Positions 40,758-48,828 of a stretch of 64,000 bases of DNA are shown one piece after another. Origin of the DNA: Shewanella sp. 10N.286.48.A6 (lineage in GTDB: Bacteria; Pseudomonadota; Gammaproteobacteria; Enterobacterales; Shewanellaceae); the NCBI RefSeq assembly GCF_002873135.1, contig NZ_MCVI01000035.1:36300-100299 (forward strand). The letters are read 5' to 3'. The notes beneath the pieces were generated by a model. The model worked only from the letters and a program-made list of their open reading frames with translations, did not search any database and was not told the origin of the DNA. Both the position numbers and the translations under genes were made by a program. Position 1 is the stretch's first letter. Each line of letters opens with the position of its first letter.

Positions 40758-40937
40758 ATGGATTTAATGATGATATTTCATTTAGCTGATCCATTAACTT
40801 CTTTACTACTGCTTCCTGTTTTTAGCTTTATCGCATGCTCGATAATGATATGTGGGTTGCAGTGGTACCAATTTAATAGCGTCAAGGCAATGTCTGCTGA
40901 ACTGGCTTCAATGGAGATCGCAGGAGAACAAAAATGA
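40758..40937 (+). CDS. 59-residue membrane protein in the PspC operon
   Basis: A small gene between the exported-protein gene and the PspC-domain gene. It has one strong hydrophobic segment (about residues 13-36, SLLLLPVFSFIACSIMICGL) and a short polar tail. Its TGA overlaps the next ATG (ATGA), and it starts 3 bases after the preceding stop codon, so it is placed like an operon member. Size, topology and position recall PspB, but the sequence does not clearly match it. Confidence 0.6.
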   Translation: MDLMMIFHLADPLTSLLLLPVFSFIACSIMICGLQWYQFNSVKAMSAELASMEIAGEQK

Positions 40938-41140
40938 ACTTAACAGACTTAGAAAAATGGTTAACAACCGATGACAGTTTGATATGTGGCGCATCACACG
41001 GATTAGCAAAACAATTTGGCTGGTCAGTATTGTGGACCCGAGTGTTAACCCTAGTGGCAATTTTAATGAGCCCTAGCATCGGACTCATTGGTTACTTTGT
41101 GACTGCCATTATTATGACCCAGAAAAAATCCAGATATTAA
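40934..41140 (+). CDS. Short PspC-domain protein
   Basis: 68 residues. The core CGASHGLAKQFGWSVLWTRV followed by a hydrophobic helix (LTLVAILMSPSIGLIGYFV) is the PspC domain; E. coli PspC is about twice as long and has a second part. GGAG sits before the ATG. In enterobacteria PspC with PspB senses secretin or membrane stress and releases PspA. No pspA or pspF is present in the window, so this is a separate small module. Confidence 0.85.
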   Translation: MNLTDLEKWLTTDDSLICGASHGLAKQFGWSVLWTRVLTLVAILMSPSIGLIGYFVTAIIMTQKKSRY

Positions 41141-41201
41141 ACTGAAGTATGAACGCTGCTGTCGTTCAAGATTAGTTCAGCATTATCATTCATACTTCAG
41201 T
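41141..41201. repeat. Perfect 12-bp inverted repeat after the PspC operon
   Basis: ACTGAAGTATGA (41141-41152) and TCATACTTCAGT (41190-41201) are exact inverted copies. A smaller hairpin GAACG...CGTTC lies between them. It begins at the base after the PspC-domain stop codon. There is no T run, so it is not a standard intrinsic terminator. It could stabilise the mRNA end or be a tiny mobile-element remnant. Confidence 0.7.
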
Positions 41202-41262
41202 GTTAAATGACTATTTTACTGGTTTATCCCAGCGTAAATGATATCAATGCTTAAACCAGAGA

Positions 41263-42000
41263 CTACTTCGTTAAAAAAGCTTGGAACCGAGCTTTGGCCT
41301 CATCACTTTTTAGTCTTTCACTAAACAACACTAACTCTTTAAGCATTTGTTGTTTCACTTCAGCTTGGTTATGCCTTAATAACTGTTTAGATGCCTGCAG
41401 CGCCAACGGTGGCTGAGCTGCTAATTTCTTTGCTTGTGATAATACAAAATCATCTAATTGTGATTGCTCAACCACTTGGTTGATAATATTTAATTCTTTT
41501 GCGGTGCTGGCAGTAAAGCTTTCACCTAATAAGATAAGTTCAGCCGCTTTTTGCTGCCCGACAATGAGCGGAAGTAACAAGCTTGATGCTGCTTCTGGTA
41601 CCAAGGCGAGATTGACAAAAGGTAGCTGAAATGTAGCGCTGTTATCGGCATAAACCAAATCGCAATGCAGTAATAAAGTGGTACCAATGCCCACAGCTGC
41701 GCCAGATATTGCGGCTATCAATGGCTTTTTTATCTCAAGGATACAATGCAAAAATTGCACTGTGGGATGGGTTTCATTTAACTCGCCGCTGTTGAGGAAA
41801 TCGCTAATATCATTACCCGATGTGAAACAATTGCCTTCGCCTCGTAACATAAAGGCGCGAATTGCATTGTCGTGCTCACCTTGGATCAGGTATTCTGTAA
41901 GCTGTTGGTACATTTTAAGATTAAAGGCATTTCGTTTTTCAGGACGATTGAAACTGATAATACGTACGCCTTGATCATCCTTTATCTGAATCTGACTCAT
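41263..42000 (-). CDS. Enoyl-CoA hydratase/isomerase family protein
   Basis: A 245-residue crotonase-fold protein. RPEKRNAFNLKMYQQLTEYL is the N-terminal motif, SGNDISDFL the first oxyanion-hole loop, and GAAVGIGTTLLLHCDLVYAD the second. VPEAASSLLLP keeps one acidic residue expected at the active site. Likely acts on an acyl-CoA; the precise reaction (hydratase or isomerase) is not evident. Transcribed divergently from the copper-chaperone gene. Confidence 0.88.
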   Translation of the reverse strand: MSQIQIKDDQGVRIISFNRPEKRNAFNLKMYQQLTEYLIQGEHDNAIRAFMLRGEGNCFTSGNDISDFLNSGELNETHPTVQFLHCILEIKKPLIAAISGAAVGIGTTLLLHCDLVYADNSATFQLPFVNLALVPEAASSLLLPLIVGQQKAAELILLGESFTASTAKELNIINQVVEQSQLDDFVLSQAKKLAAQPPLALQASKQLLRHNQAEVKQQMLKELVLFSERLKSDEAKARFQAFLTK

Positions 42001-42035
42001 AGGCTGTTTTCCTTCGGGAAGCGACTAGGGTGTAC

Positions 42036-42521
42036 ATGGAGTTTAAGACATTGAAAGCGATATTCAAACAGCTGTTTAGTTTTTTAGTTTTAACCACATT
42101 TTCTATTTCGGCCACTGCGGGCATTATGCTTTCAGAAGGCCATGTTAGAGCCATGCCTGCAAGTGTGCCCAACACCGCAGCTTATCTTACTTTAATGAAC
42201 CATTCAGATAACACTGCTACATTAGTCTCTGTGACTACACCAGTGGCAAAAGAAGCCCAATTACATACCCTAATTGAAGAAAATGGCATTGTGAAAATGC
42301 GCCAAGTTGAAGGGTTTGATATAGAATCACATGGCAGCTTAACATTGCAACCATCGGGTGATCACATCATGCTGTTGTCACTGGTTAAGCCGTTAACCGT
42401 CGGTGATAAAGTACCATTAACATTAACTTTTGCTGATGGTCAGCAGTTAAATATTGAATTAATGGTTGATAAAAAGGCGAGTACTGATCAGCAAGAAAGC
42501 CATCATCACCATCATCATTAA
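42036..42521 (+). CDS. PCu(A)C copper chaperone with natural six-histidine tail
   Basis: About 161 residues. A signal peptide (LFSFLVLTTFSISATA) is followed by a PCu(A)C domain (DUF461) with GHVRAMPASVPNTAAYLTLM, LHTLIEENGIVKMRQV and the GDHIMLLSLVKPL copper-site region. The family delivers Cu(I) to cytochrome oxidase in the periplasm. The last seven residues are Ser followed by six His, encoded by CAT/CAC codons. ATG at 42036 or GTG at 42030 are both possible starts. Confidence 0.9.
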   Translation: MEFKTLKAIFKQLFSFLVLTTFSISATAGIMLSEGHVRAMPASVPNTAAYLTLMNHSDNTATLVSVTTPVAKEAQLHTLIEENGIVKMRQVEGFDIESHGSLTLQPSGDHIMLLSLVKPLTVGDKVPLTLTFADGQQLNIELMVDKKASTDQQESHHHHHH

Positions 42522-42533
42522 GGAGTTGTATTG

Positions 42534-43505
42534 ATGCAAATCACAAGGAAAAAAATTTTTAGTGTCATAGGGATTATTCTATTAATCGGCTATGTCATTG
42601 CGGTTTGGTGGAGCATTGAGCCAGACATCCTAGAGCCCGAAACGCTACAAAATGAACGTGGCGAGCACGTTATTGGCTACGCGACAACTTCTTCACTGAT
42701 AGACACTCTCGAAAGCTTATTGGACAAACCAGGTGGCTGGCTTTCCAACGATATTATGCCGCCATCAGTGATGATGGATAATATGCCAGCATTTGAGTTT
42801 GGTGCATTAGAGCAGTCTCGCGATTTAGCGCTGATTATGCGTAAAGAGTTTAGTCGCTCACAATCTCAATCGACAGCAGATAGCGATTTACTGGCTGCGC
42901 ATTCAAAACTTAATATTGAGCATACCAGTTGGTTGGTGCCTAGCGCTGAAGGCGAGTACCGTGAAGCGATAAAATTACTGAAACTTTACCGCGCTAAAAT
43001 CAGTGATACCGAAAACAGTAATGCCCAGTTTTACGCTCGCGCAGACAACCTCAATGAATGGCTTAAAGAAGTGCAAAAACGTTTAGGCAGTATCTCACAA
43101 CGGCTGTCTGCCAGTGTTGGTCAAGAGCGTTTAAATACTGATTTAGCCGGTGATTCTACTGCAAGGCAATCAACGCCATCGCTCGCCAGTTCAGAAATTA
43201 AAACCAGCTGGTGGAAAATTGATGATGTGCTTTATGAAAGCCGAGGCAGTGCTTGGGCTTTGCTTAATTTCATGAAGGCAATTGAAGTTGATTTTGCAGA
43301 TGTACTGGAAAAGAAAAATGCTGAGGTGAGTTTACGACAAATTATTCGTGAACTTGAAGCCACTCAGCAAACTGTTTGGAGCCCAATGGTGCTGAACGGA
43401 GATGGTTTTGGTTTAGTCGCCAACCATTCATTAGTCATGGCTAACTATATTTCCCGCGCGAATGCTGCGGTAATCGATTTAACTAACTTACTCTCTCAGG
43501 GATAA
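42534..43505 (+). CDS. DUF2333 family protein
   Basis: 323 residues from the ATG at 42534, with AAGGAG upstream. An N-terminal membrane helix (IFSVIGIILLIGYVIAVWWS) is followed by a mostly helical periplasmic part (GYATTSSLIDTLESLLDKPG, SWWKIDDVLYESRGSAWALL). This matches DUF2333, a gammaproteobacterial family of unknown role. The stop overlaps the next start by one base. Confidence 0.87.
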   Translation: MQITRKKIFSVIGIILLIGYVIAVWWSIEPDILEPETLQNERGEHVIGYATTSSLIDTLESLLDKPGGWLSNDIMPPSVMMDNMPAFEFGALEQSRDLALIMRKEFSRSQSQSTADSDLLAAHSKLNIEHTSWLVPSAEGEYREAIKLLKLYRAKISDTENSNAQFYARADNLNEWLKEVQKRLGSISQRLSASVGQERLNTDLAGDSTARQSTPSLASSEIKTSWWKIDDVLYESRGSAWALLNFMKAIEVDFADVLEKKNAEVSLRQIIRELEATQQTVWSPMVLNGDGFGLVANHSLVMANYISRANAAVIDLTNLLSQG

Positions 43506-44245
43506 TGATGAAAAAGACACTTCTTGCCACCAGTTTATTGGGTTTATTAAGCATCTCTTCAGCGCAAGCTGCAACTGTACTTGGTTTTAAAGTCGGTGGT
43601 GATTATTGGCAAGCTGACACCAGCGGCTCATTCAATAGTGACGATGGTGTAGGGCAAACTTATAACTATGACTCTGATGCACAGGGCAGTGTATGGATTG
43701 CTTTTGAGCACCCAATTCCGTTAGTGCCTAACGTTAAAATTCGTGAAAATCGTTTAGAAGGTAAAGGCAAGCAAACTGATTCAAACTTTGCCTTTAATGG
43801 TCATGATTTTAATGGCGCGACCACGGCATATAATGACTTAAGCAATACTGATTTCGTACTTTATTACGAAATTTTAGATAATGACTTAGTGGCATTAGAT
43901 TTAGGTGCGGCTTATAAGCAAATGCATGGTTCTTTACGTGTCCAAGATGCTGGTCACCCTGAAGAAGTCGATGTTGATAGCGGTATTGTTATGCTTTACG
44001 GTAGTGCTGAAGTCGGTGTGCCAGGGCTGGGTTTATATGCATTTGCTGACGTTATGCTAGGCATTGATGAGTCAAATGTTTATGACTACAACGCTGGTTT
44101 AGGTTGGAAATTTGATGGTGTTGCTTTAGACACGGCAATCCGAGTGGGTTACCGCGAGTTCAAATTTGATGTTGATGATTTTTCTCGCACAACTCAGAAT
44201 ATGTCGTTTAAAGGTGCCTTTGCCGGTGTTGAACTGACATTCTAA
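43505..44245 (+). CDS. TIGR04219 family outer-membrane beta-barrel protein
   Basis: 246 residues with a signal peptide (LLATSLLGLLSISSAQA). It begins mature as ATVLGFKVGGDYWQADTSGS and ends FKGAFAGVELTF, with the C-terminal aromatic residue expected of an outer-membrane barrel. The TIGR04219 family is typical of Shewanella and relatives; function unknown. ATG 43505 or 43508. Confidence 0.87.
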   Translation: MMKKTLLATSLLGLLSISSAQAATVLGFKVGGDYWQADTSGSFNSDDGVGQTYNYDSDAQGSVWIAFEHPIPLVPNVKIRENRLEGKGKQTDSNFAFNGHDFNGATTAYNDLSNTDFVLYYEILDNDLVALDLGAAYKQMHGSLRVQDAGHPEEVDVDSGIVMLYGSAEVGVPGLGLYAFADVMLGIDESNVYDYNAGLGWKFDGVALDTAIRVGYREFKFDVDDFSRTTQNMSFKGAFAGVELTF

Positions 44246-44274
44246 AGACTGAATAAGCGTTATAAATGCCCAAT

Positions 44275-44301
44275 AAAAAACCGCCATTTGGCGGTTTTTT
44301 T
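44275..44301. terminator. Bidirectional terminator between the TIGR04219 gene and tolC
   Basis: AAAAAACCGCC pairs with GGCGGTTTTTT around ATTT. It lies between convergent genes and serves both. Confidence 0.93.
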
Positions 44302-44348
44302 GTTGCCTGAATAAGGCATCAGCAATAGGGCTTACTCAGTAACAAAGG

Positions 44349-45656
44349 TTATTCTGAAATAAGGCCATTGTTAATTGAGATGATATCGTCTTCGTTTAAA
44401 GTACCGGCTGCTTGTTTAAGAGCAAGGATTGAAGTGATATAGCCGTAACGAGCATCAGACAGTTGACGCTTTGAATCGTATAAATCACGAGTACGGTTTA
44501 ATACATCAACAATGGTACGCGTGCCCACTTCAAAACCTGCTTGAGTGGCTTTTAAAGCACTTTCAGAAGATATAACAGATTGCTCGTAAGCGCGGATAGA
44601 GCTGATTGACGCGCCGACATTGTTAAAGTTATTGCGTACATTTTTAACCACACTACGGTGAGTTTGCTCAAGCAGTTCACTGGCTTCAACATATTGATAT
44701 TGAGCTTGCTTTACTTGTGACGAAACTTTAAAGCCTTCAAAAATCGGTACGCTTAAGGTAATGCCAATGTTGGCATTGTCGTAATCAAGACCTGGGTTTT
44801 GATCAAAGCCTTTAGTGTAACCAGCGCCCAAGTTTAATGATGGCATATGGCCAGCTTTAAAAAGGCTAATGGTTTCACTGGCAATATCACGGCCAATACG
44901 TTGGGTCATTAAATCAATACTGTTGGTTTCTGCAATTTTTAACCATTCAGCTGAGGTTGTTGGCGAGGTTGCGCCAGCAGAAAAGCGGGTCGTATCTAGA
45001 ATGTTAATTGACTTGTGATCTATACCTGTGATTTCACGTAATGCTTCGTAACTGTTTGCTAAGGTATTTTCGGCCAAAATCTCAGTGGCTGAGGCTAAAT
45101 CATATTGCGCTTGAGCTTCATGAACGTCGGTAATCGCGGTAAGACCTACTGCAAAACGTTGCTTAGTTTGCTCCAATTGACGCTCAATCGCACGTTTTTC
45201 AGCACCTTGGAACTCAAAGTTATCTTTTGCGGTTAATACAGCAAAGTATGCATCAGTTACACGGATAATTAATGATTGTAACGTTGATGCATAAGCTGAG
45301 TCAGCTTGTGATGCTGCCATTTCAGCTAAATCTAAACCGACCCAAGCGCTGTGATCATAAATAACTTGGTTTAAGCTGATACCACCAGTAAAGCCATCTG
45401 GCTTGTTGGTGTCCTGACCATCTTCTTTATTCCATGCCTTTGAGTAACCCACGTTGGCACTAATAGTCGGCAGTAAAGGCGCACGGTTTTCTTCAATGCT
45501 TTCGTATAATGCATCGCGCTGAGCTTGTGCTTGCAGTACTACGGTGTCACTGGTAAGTGCTTGTTGATAAATTTGCAGTAAATCGTCAGCATTTGCCGCA
45601 GGTGCAGCAACTGCTAATGTTAGCGCTGCGTATATTGAACTAATTTTAAATTTCAT
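44349..45656 (-). CDS. tolC: Outer-membrane efflux channel TolC
   Basis: 435 residues with a signal peptide (MKFKISSIYAALTLAVAAPAANA). Two OEP repeats (about 25-215 and 235-425) form the trimeric channel-tunnel. Motifs: LPTISANVGYSKAW, GLTAITDVHEAQAQYDLASA and the matching GFEVGTRTIVDVLNRTRDLY in the second half. It serves as exit duct for RND pumps and type I secretion. It stands divergent from nudF, the usual order in gammaproteobacteria. Confidence 0.96.
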   Translation of the reverse strand: MKFKISSIYAALTLAVAAPAANADDLLQIYQQALTSDTVVLQAQAQRDALYESIEENRAPLLPTISANVGYSKAWNKEDGQDTNKPDGFTGGISLNQVIYDHSAWVGLDLAEMAASQADSAYASTLQSLIIRVTDAYFAVLTAKDNFEFQGAEKRAIERQLEQTKQRFAVGLTAITDVHEAQAQYDLASATEILAENTLANSYEALREITGIDHKSINILDTTRFSAGATSPTTSAEWLKIAETNSIDLMTQRIGRDIASETISLFKAGHMPSLNLGAGYTKGFDQNPGLDYDNANIGITLSVPIFEGFKVSSQVKQAQYQYVEASELLEQTHRSVVKNVRNNFNNVGASISSIRAYEQSVISSESALKATQAGFEVGTRTIVDVLNRTRDLYDSKRQLSDARYGYITSILALKQAAGTLNEDDIISINNGLISE

Positions 45657-46108
45657 TTGCTGCCCTTTTAGACAATATCTCCATCAATGGAGGAAAAATA
45701 ATTTTGGTGTTTACGGTACTCATTATTAAGTAAGCATCATTTAGTACTATCGCACTTGCTTAAAATCCTGAGTTGTCGCTATGCAGCGAGGATCTGTTCA
45801 TCTTTCTAGCTTAAATTTTACAGTGTTTCAGTAGCATTTATTGCTACGGATAATGCATTAATTGGTATGAAAAATGCCAATGTTACATTTATTGCTCAAT
45901 TACCTAGATAGATTTTAGCTGTTGTTGCAAAAATAACCATGAAAGATCAACAGACTCTGCTGTATATCGTGAAAAAGGTTATCATTTCTAAGGCAAATAT
46001 CAACTTTCAAGTTGTAACAGACTTTATTAAAATCCCCTGCTTAAATATAACCACCGTATAATAGTGTATGAAATATTTTAAAGGGCTTACAAATTGTAAG
46101 AAAAAAAT
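45657..46108. promoter_or_regulatory. tolC-nudF divergent intergenic region
   Basis: 452 bases without a gene. It carries several small hairpins: CGCT-ATGC-AGCG near 45780, GTAGCA-TTTAT-TGCTAC near 45830, TTGGTAT-GAAAA-ATGCCAA near 45860. A short palindrome CTTACAA-A-TTGTAAG lies just before the nudF start. Promoters for both genes must lie here. None could be assigned with confidence. Confidence 0.4.
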
Positions 46109-46729
46109 ATGAAAAATAATGAAATACTTGCACAGTTTAACGCTGAAACAGATGTTGAAATCATTGACACTAAAACCGTTTTTAAAGGCTTTTTTCAAGT
46201 GGATGAATATCAATTTAAGCATAAACTTTTTGACGGTGGTTGGAGTGAGGTTGTCTCTCGTGAAGTATTTGAAAGGGGTAATGCGGTTGTGGTACTGCCC
46301 TATGATCCAGTCACTCATCAAGTCGTCCTTATCGAGCAAATACGCTTACCTGCAATAGGGACCACCAATTCTGTTTGGCTACTTGAATTGGTTGCAGGTA
46401 TGATCGCCACTGACGAGGTGGCCGAAGAGGTTGCCCATCGAGAGTTAATGGAAGAGACAGGGCTTAGTGCGACTGAAATGCATTTCGTTAATAGCTTTCT
46501 GGCGACACCAGGTGGTTCATCTGAACGATTTTATTTTTACTGGGCTAAAGTTGATGCCAGTAAAGCCCAAGGCATACACGGCCTTGAATATGAGCATGAA
46601 GATATAAAAGTGCATGTGGTCGATTTTGATGTCGCCATGGACATGGTCAACAATGGTCGTATTGATAATGCCTCTACCGTGATTGGTCTACAATGGTTGG
46701 CATTAAACTTAGATAAAGTGACCTCATAG
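46109..46729 (+). CDS. nudF: ADP-ribose diphosphatase NudF
   Basis: Hydrolyses ADP-ribose to AMP and ribose-5-phosphate. 206 residues. The Nudix box is complete: GMIATDEVAEEVAHRELMEE followed by TGL. FLATPGGSSERFYFYWAKVD is the family-specific part after it. Confidence 0.94.
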   Translation: MKNNEILAQFNAETDVEIIDTKTVFKGFFQVDEYQFKHKLFDGGWSEVVSREVFERGNAVVVLPYDPVTHQVVLIEQIRLPAIGTTNSVWLLELVAGMIATDEVAEEVAHRELMEETGLSATEMHFVNSFLATPGGSSERFYFYWAKVDASKAQGIHGLEYEHEDIKVHVVDFDVAMDMVNNGRIDNASTVIGLQWLALNLDKVTS

Positions 46730-46807
46730 CCGTTCAATCAGCACACTGGCTAAGCGGCTTATCATCAATATTTAAGCGTAATGTAAAGCTAATTAAAGAG
46801 GTTTGAA

Positions 46808-47242
46808 TTGAGTCAGCAAGTAACCAAAAATAAGTACCAGCCAAACGTGAGTGCTTTTTTAGCATTGTGCGGCCGTAATTATGCGCTGATTTTGAAATGG
46901 TTACCTGAAGATGGTGAAATTAATGAGCCTTGGACTGTTAAAGGCCAATTTGGGCTACTAGATATCACGATTATTGAAAATACTAAATATACACAACTAA
47001 TTGAAATAAAGCGGCATTTTCCTTTGGGAGATTTCCTTACCACACCTAAAGCATGTGTGCGAGTCTATCATGATGCTCAATTAGCAGAAGTGTTAACTAG
47101 TCAACAGATTTATCGATTAAAAGCAGTGTATGATTATCCAAATGTACATATGCATCAAACGGATGAGAAATATCAAGTTAATGCATTTTTGGAAGAGCTA
47201 CTTAAGATTGGATGCCGTCCCCAGCATCTATGTTCGACATAG
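46808..47242 (+). CDS. DUF1249 family protein
   Basis: 144 residues from a TTG at 46808 with AAAGAGG upstream. NVSAFLALCGRNYALILKWL and RVYHDAQLAEVLTSQQIYRL are typical of DUF1249 (YqiB). The gene lies between nudF and cpdA, as in E. coli. Function unknown. Confidence 0.9.
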   Translation: MSQQVTKNKYQPNVSAFLALCGRNYALILKWLPEDGEINEPWTVKGQFGLLDITIIENTKYTQLIEIKRHFPLGDFLTTPKACVRVYHDAQLAEVLTSQQIYRLKAVYDYPNVHMHQTDEKYQVNAFLEELLKIGCRPQHLCST

Positions 47243-47281
47243 TTCTGCTACATTGAATTAATTTATGTCTAGGATTAATTA

Positions 47282-48121
47282 GTGCTAAAAGAGCCAGTGA
47301 GTTACCCCATCGCTGAAACGGATGTCGTCAGGCTGATTCAAGTCACTGATCCTCATCTATTTGCCGATCCAGAAGCGCAGCTTTTAGGGGTGAATACGGC
47401 TGCCAGTTTTCAGGCGGTACTAGACACTTTTTTAGCATCAGATCAGCAAGCTGACATCATGTTGGCCTCTGGCGATATCAGCCAAGACTACTCTCCTCAG
47501 TCATACCAGCATTTTTCAAATGCAGTTACAAAACTCGATATGCCTTGTCATTATTTACCGGGTAATCATGATGACCCACGCTTGATGAGCTTGCATATGC
47601 AGGGCAAACAATTGTTTGGTCAGCAGCGCATTATCATTGGTAACTGGCAAATATTGATGTTGGACTCAACAGTGCGTGGTAAACCGGGTGGCTTTATGGC
47701 TGAAGATCAATTTAAATTGATTGATGCTGCTATCAAAGCTGATCCTGAGAAACACGTGTTACTGGTTATGCACCATAATCCCATTTTAGTGCAGTGCAGC
47801 TGGCTTGATCAGCATTGCATGATTAATGGCGATAACTTTTTACAGCGCATGGGGGAATACCCTCAAGTGAAAGCCGCGCTATGGGGCCATGTGCATCAAG
47901 CTATTGATAGTGAACATCAAGGCGCCAATGGTGCTATTCACTTAATGGCGACCCCGTCAACTTGTATACAATTTAAGCCAAAATCTTCTTATTTTGCCCT
48001 AGATGGACTTCAACCCGGCTATCGTTTGCTGGAGCTAGCTAGCAATGGTAGCATTCATACTAATGTTTATCGGGTGCCTGGCGAAAACTTCTCTCCAGAT
48101 AATGATGCGAGCGGTTATTAG
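47282..48121 (+). CDS. cpdA: 3',5'-cyclic-AMP phosphodiesterase CpdA
   Basis: A class III metallophosphoesterase of 279 residues. All metal motifs are present: TDPHLF, SGDISQDY, GNHDD, MHHNP and GHVHQ. It lowers cAMP and so tunes CRP control. The start is GTG at 47282. The order nudF-DUF1249-cpdA-yqiA-parE is the conserved one. Confidence 0.95.
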   Translation: MLKEPVSYPIAETDVVRLIQVTDPHLFADPEAQLLGVNTAASFQAVLDTFLASDQQADIMLASGDISQDYSPQSYQHFSNAVTKLDMPCHYLPGNHDDPRLMSLHMQGKQLFGQQRIIIGNWQILMLDSTVRGKPGGFMAEDQFKLIDAAIKADPEKHVLLVMHHNPILVQCSWLDQHCMINGDNFLQRMGEYPQVKAALWGHVHQAIDSEHQGANGAIHLMATPSTCIQFKPKSSYFALDGLQPGYRLLELASNGSIHTNVYRVPGENFSPDNDASGY

Positions 48122-48196
48122 ACGTTTTTTCGTTATTGGTTAACTTGATATTCATTCTGCTGTTGGAATTTCAATATCACCTTAGCGAGAGGAAAT

Positions 48197-48772
48197 ATGC
48201 TGCTCTATATACATGGATTTAATAGTTCACCTCTTTCAGATAAAGCCAAGGAAACGGCTGACTATATAAAACAACGTTTTCCGGATTACCCTTTTCACCA
48301 ACCTCAACTTCCTTCATCACCTAAAGCGGCGATGACCTTGTTATGTGGTATTGTGGAACAAGCGAAAGCCGAAGGTGAACCGTTAACCTACATTGGATCG
48401 TCTTTAGGTGGGTACTTTGCTAGCTATTTAGCTGAACAATATGGCGGTAAAGCAGTGTTGATAAACCCTGCAGTAAAACCCTTTGAATTGTTTGATGGGT
48501 TTTTAGGGCCGCAATATAACCCCTATACCGATGAACATTACCAAGTATTACCGCAACATAAACTTGATGTTGCTGAATATAATACTGAAGTCATTCGTCG
48601 CCCAGATAGATTTTTAGTTTTTTTGCAAACTGGCGATGAAGTGTTAGATTATCGTCAAGCATTATCGAAATATCATTGTTGTCAGCTTCATTTAGAGGCC
48701 AACGGTGACCACAGTTTTATTGGCTACAAAAATCAGCTAGATAAGATATGTGATTTTTTACAAATTAAATAA
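48197..48772 (+). CDS. yqiA: Esterase YqiA
   Basis: 191 residues with an alpha/beta-hydrolase fold. The oxyanion motif is YIHGFNSSPLS at the start. The nucleophile serine is in YIGSSLGGYFASYLAE, the acid in QTGDEVLDYR, and the histidine in NGDHSFIGY. The physiological ester substrate is unknown. Confidence 0.93.
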   Translation: MLLYIHGFNSSPLSDKAKETADYIKQRFPDYPFHQPQLPSSPKAAMTLLCGIVEQAKAEGEPLTYIGSSLGGYFASYLAEQYGGKAVLINPAVKPFELFDGFLGPQYNPYTDEHYQVLPQHKLDVAEYNTEVIRRPDRFLVFLQTGDEVLDYRQALSKYHCCQLHLEANGDHSFIGYKNQLDKICDFLQIK

Positions 48773-48828
48773 CAAGTATTCTTTTCGGCCTGTAATATTG
48801 GGCCAATAATTGACCAAATGTGTGGACT

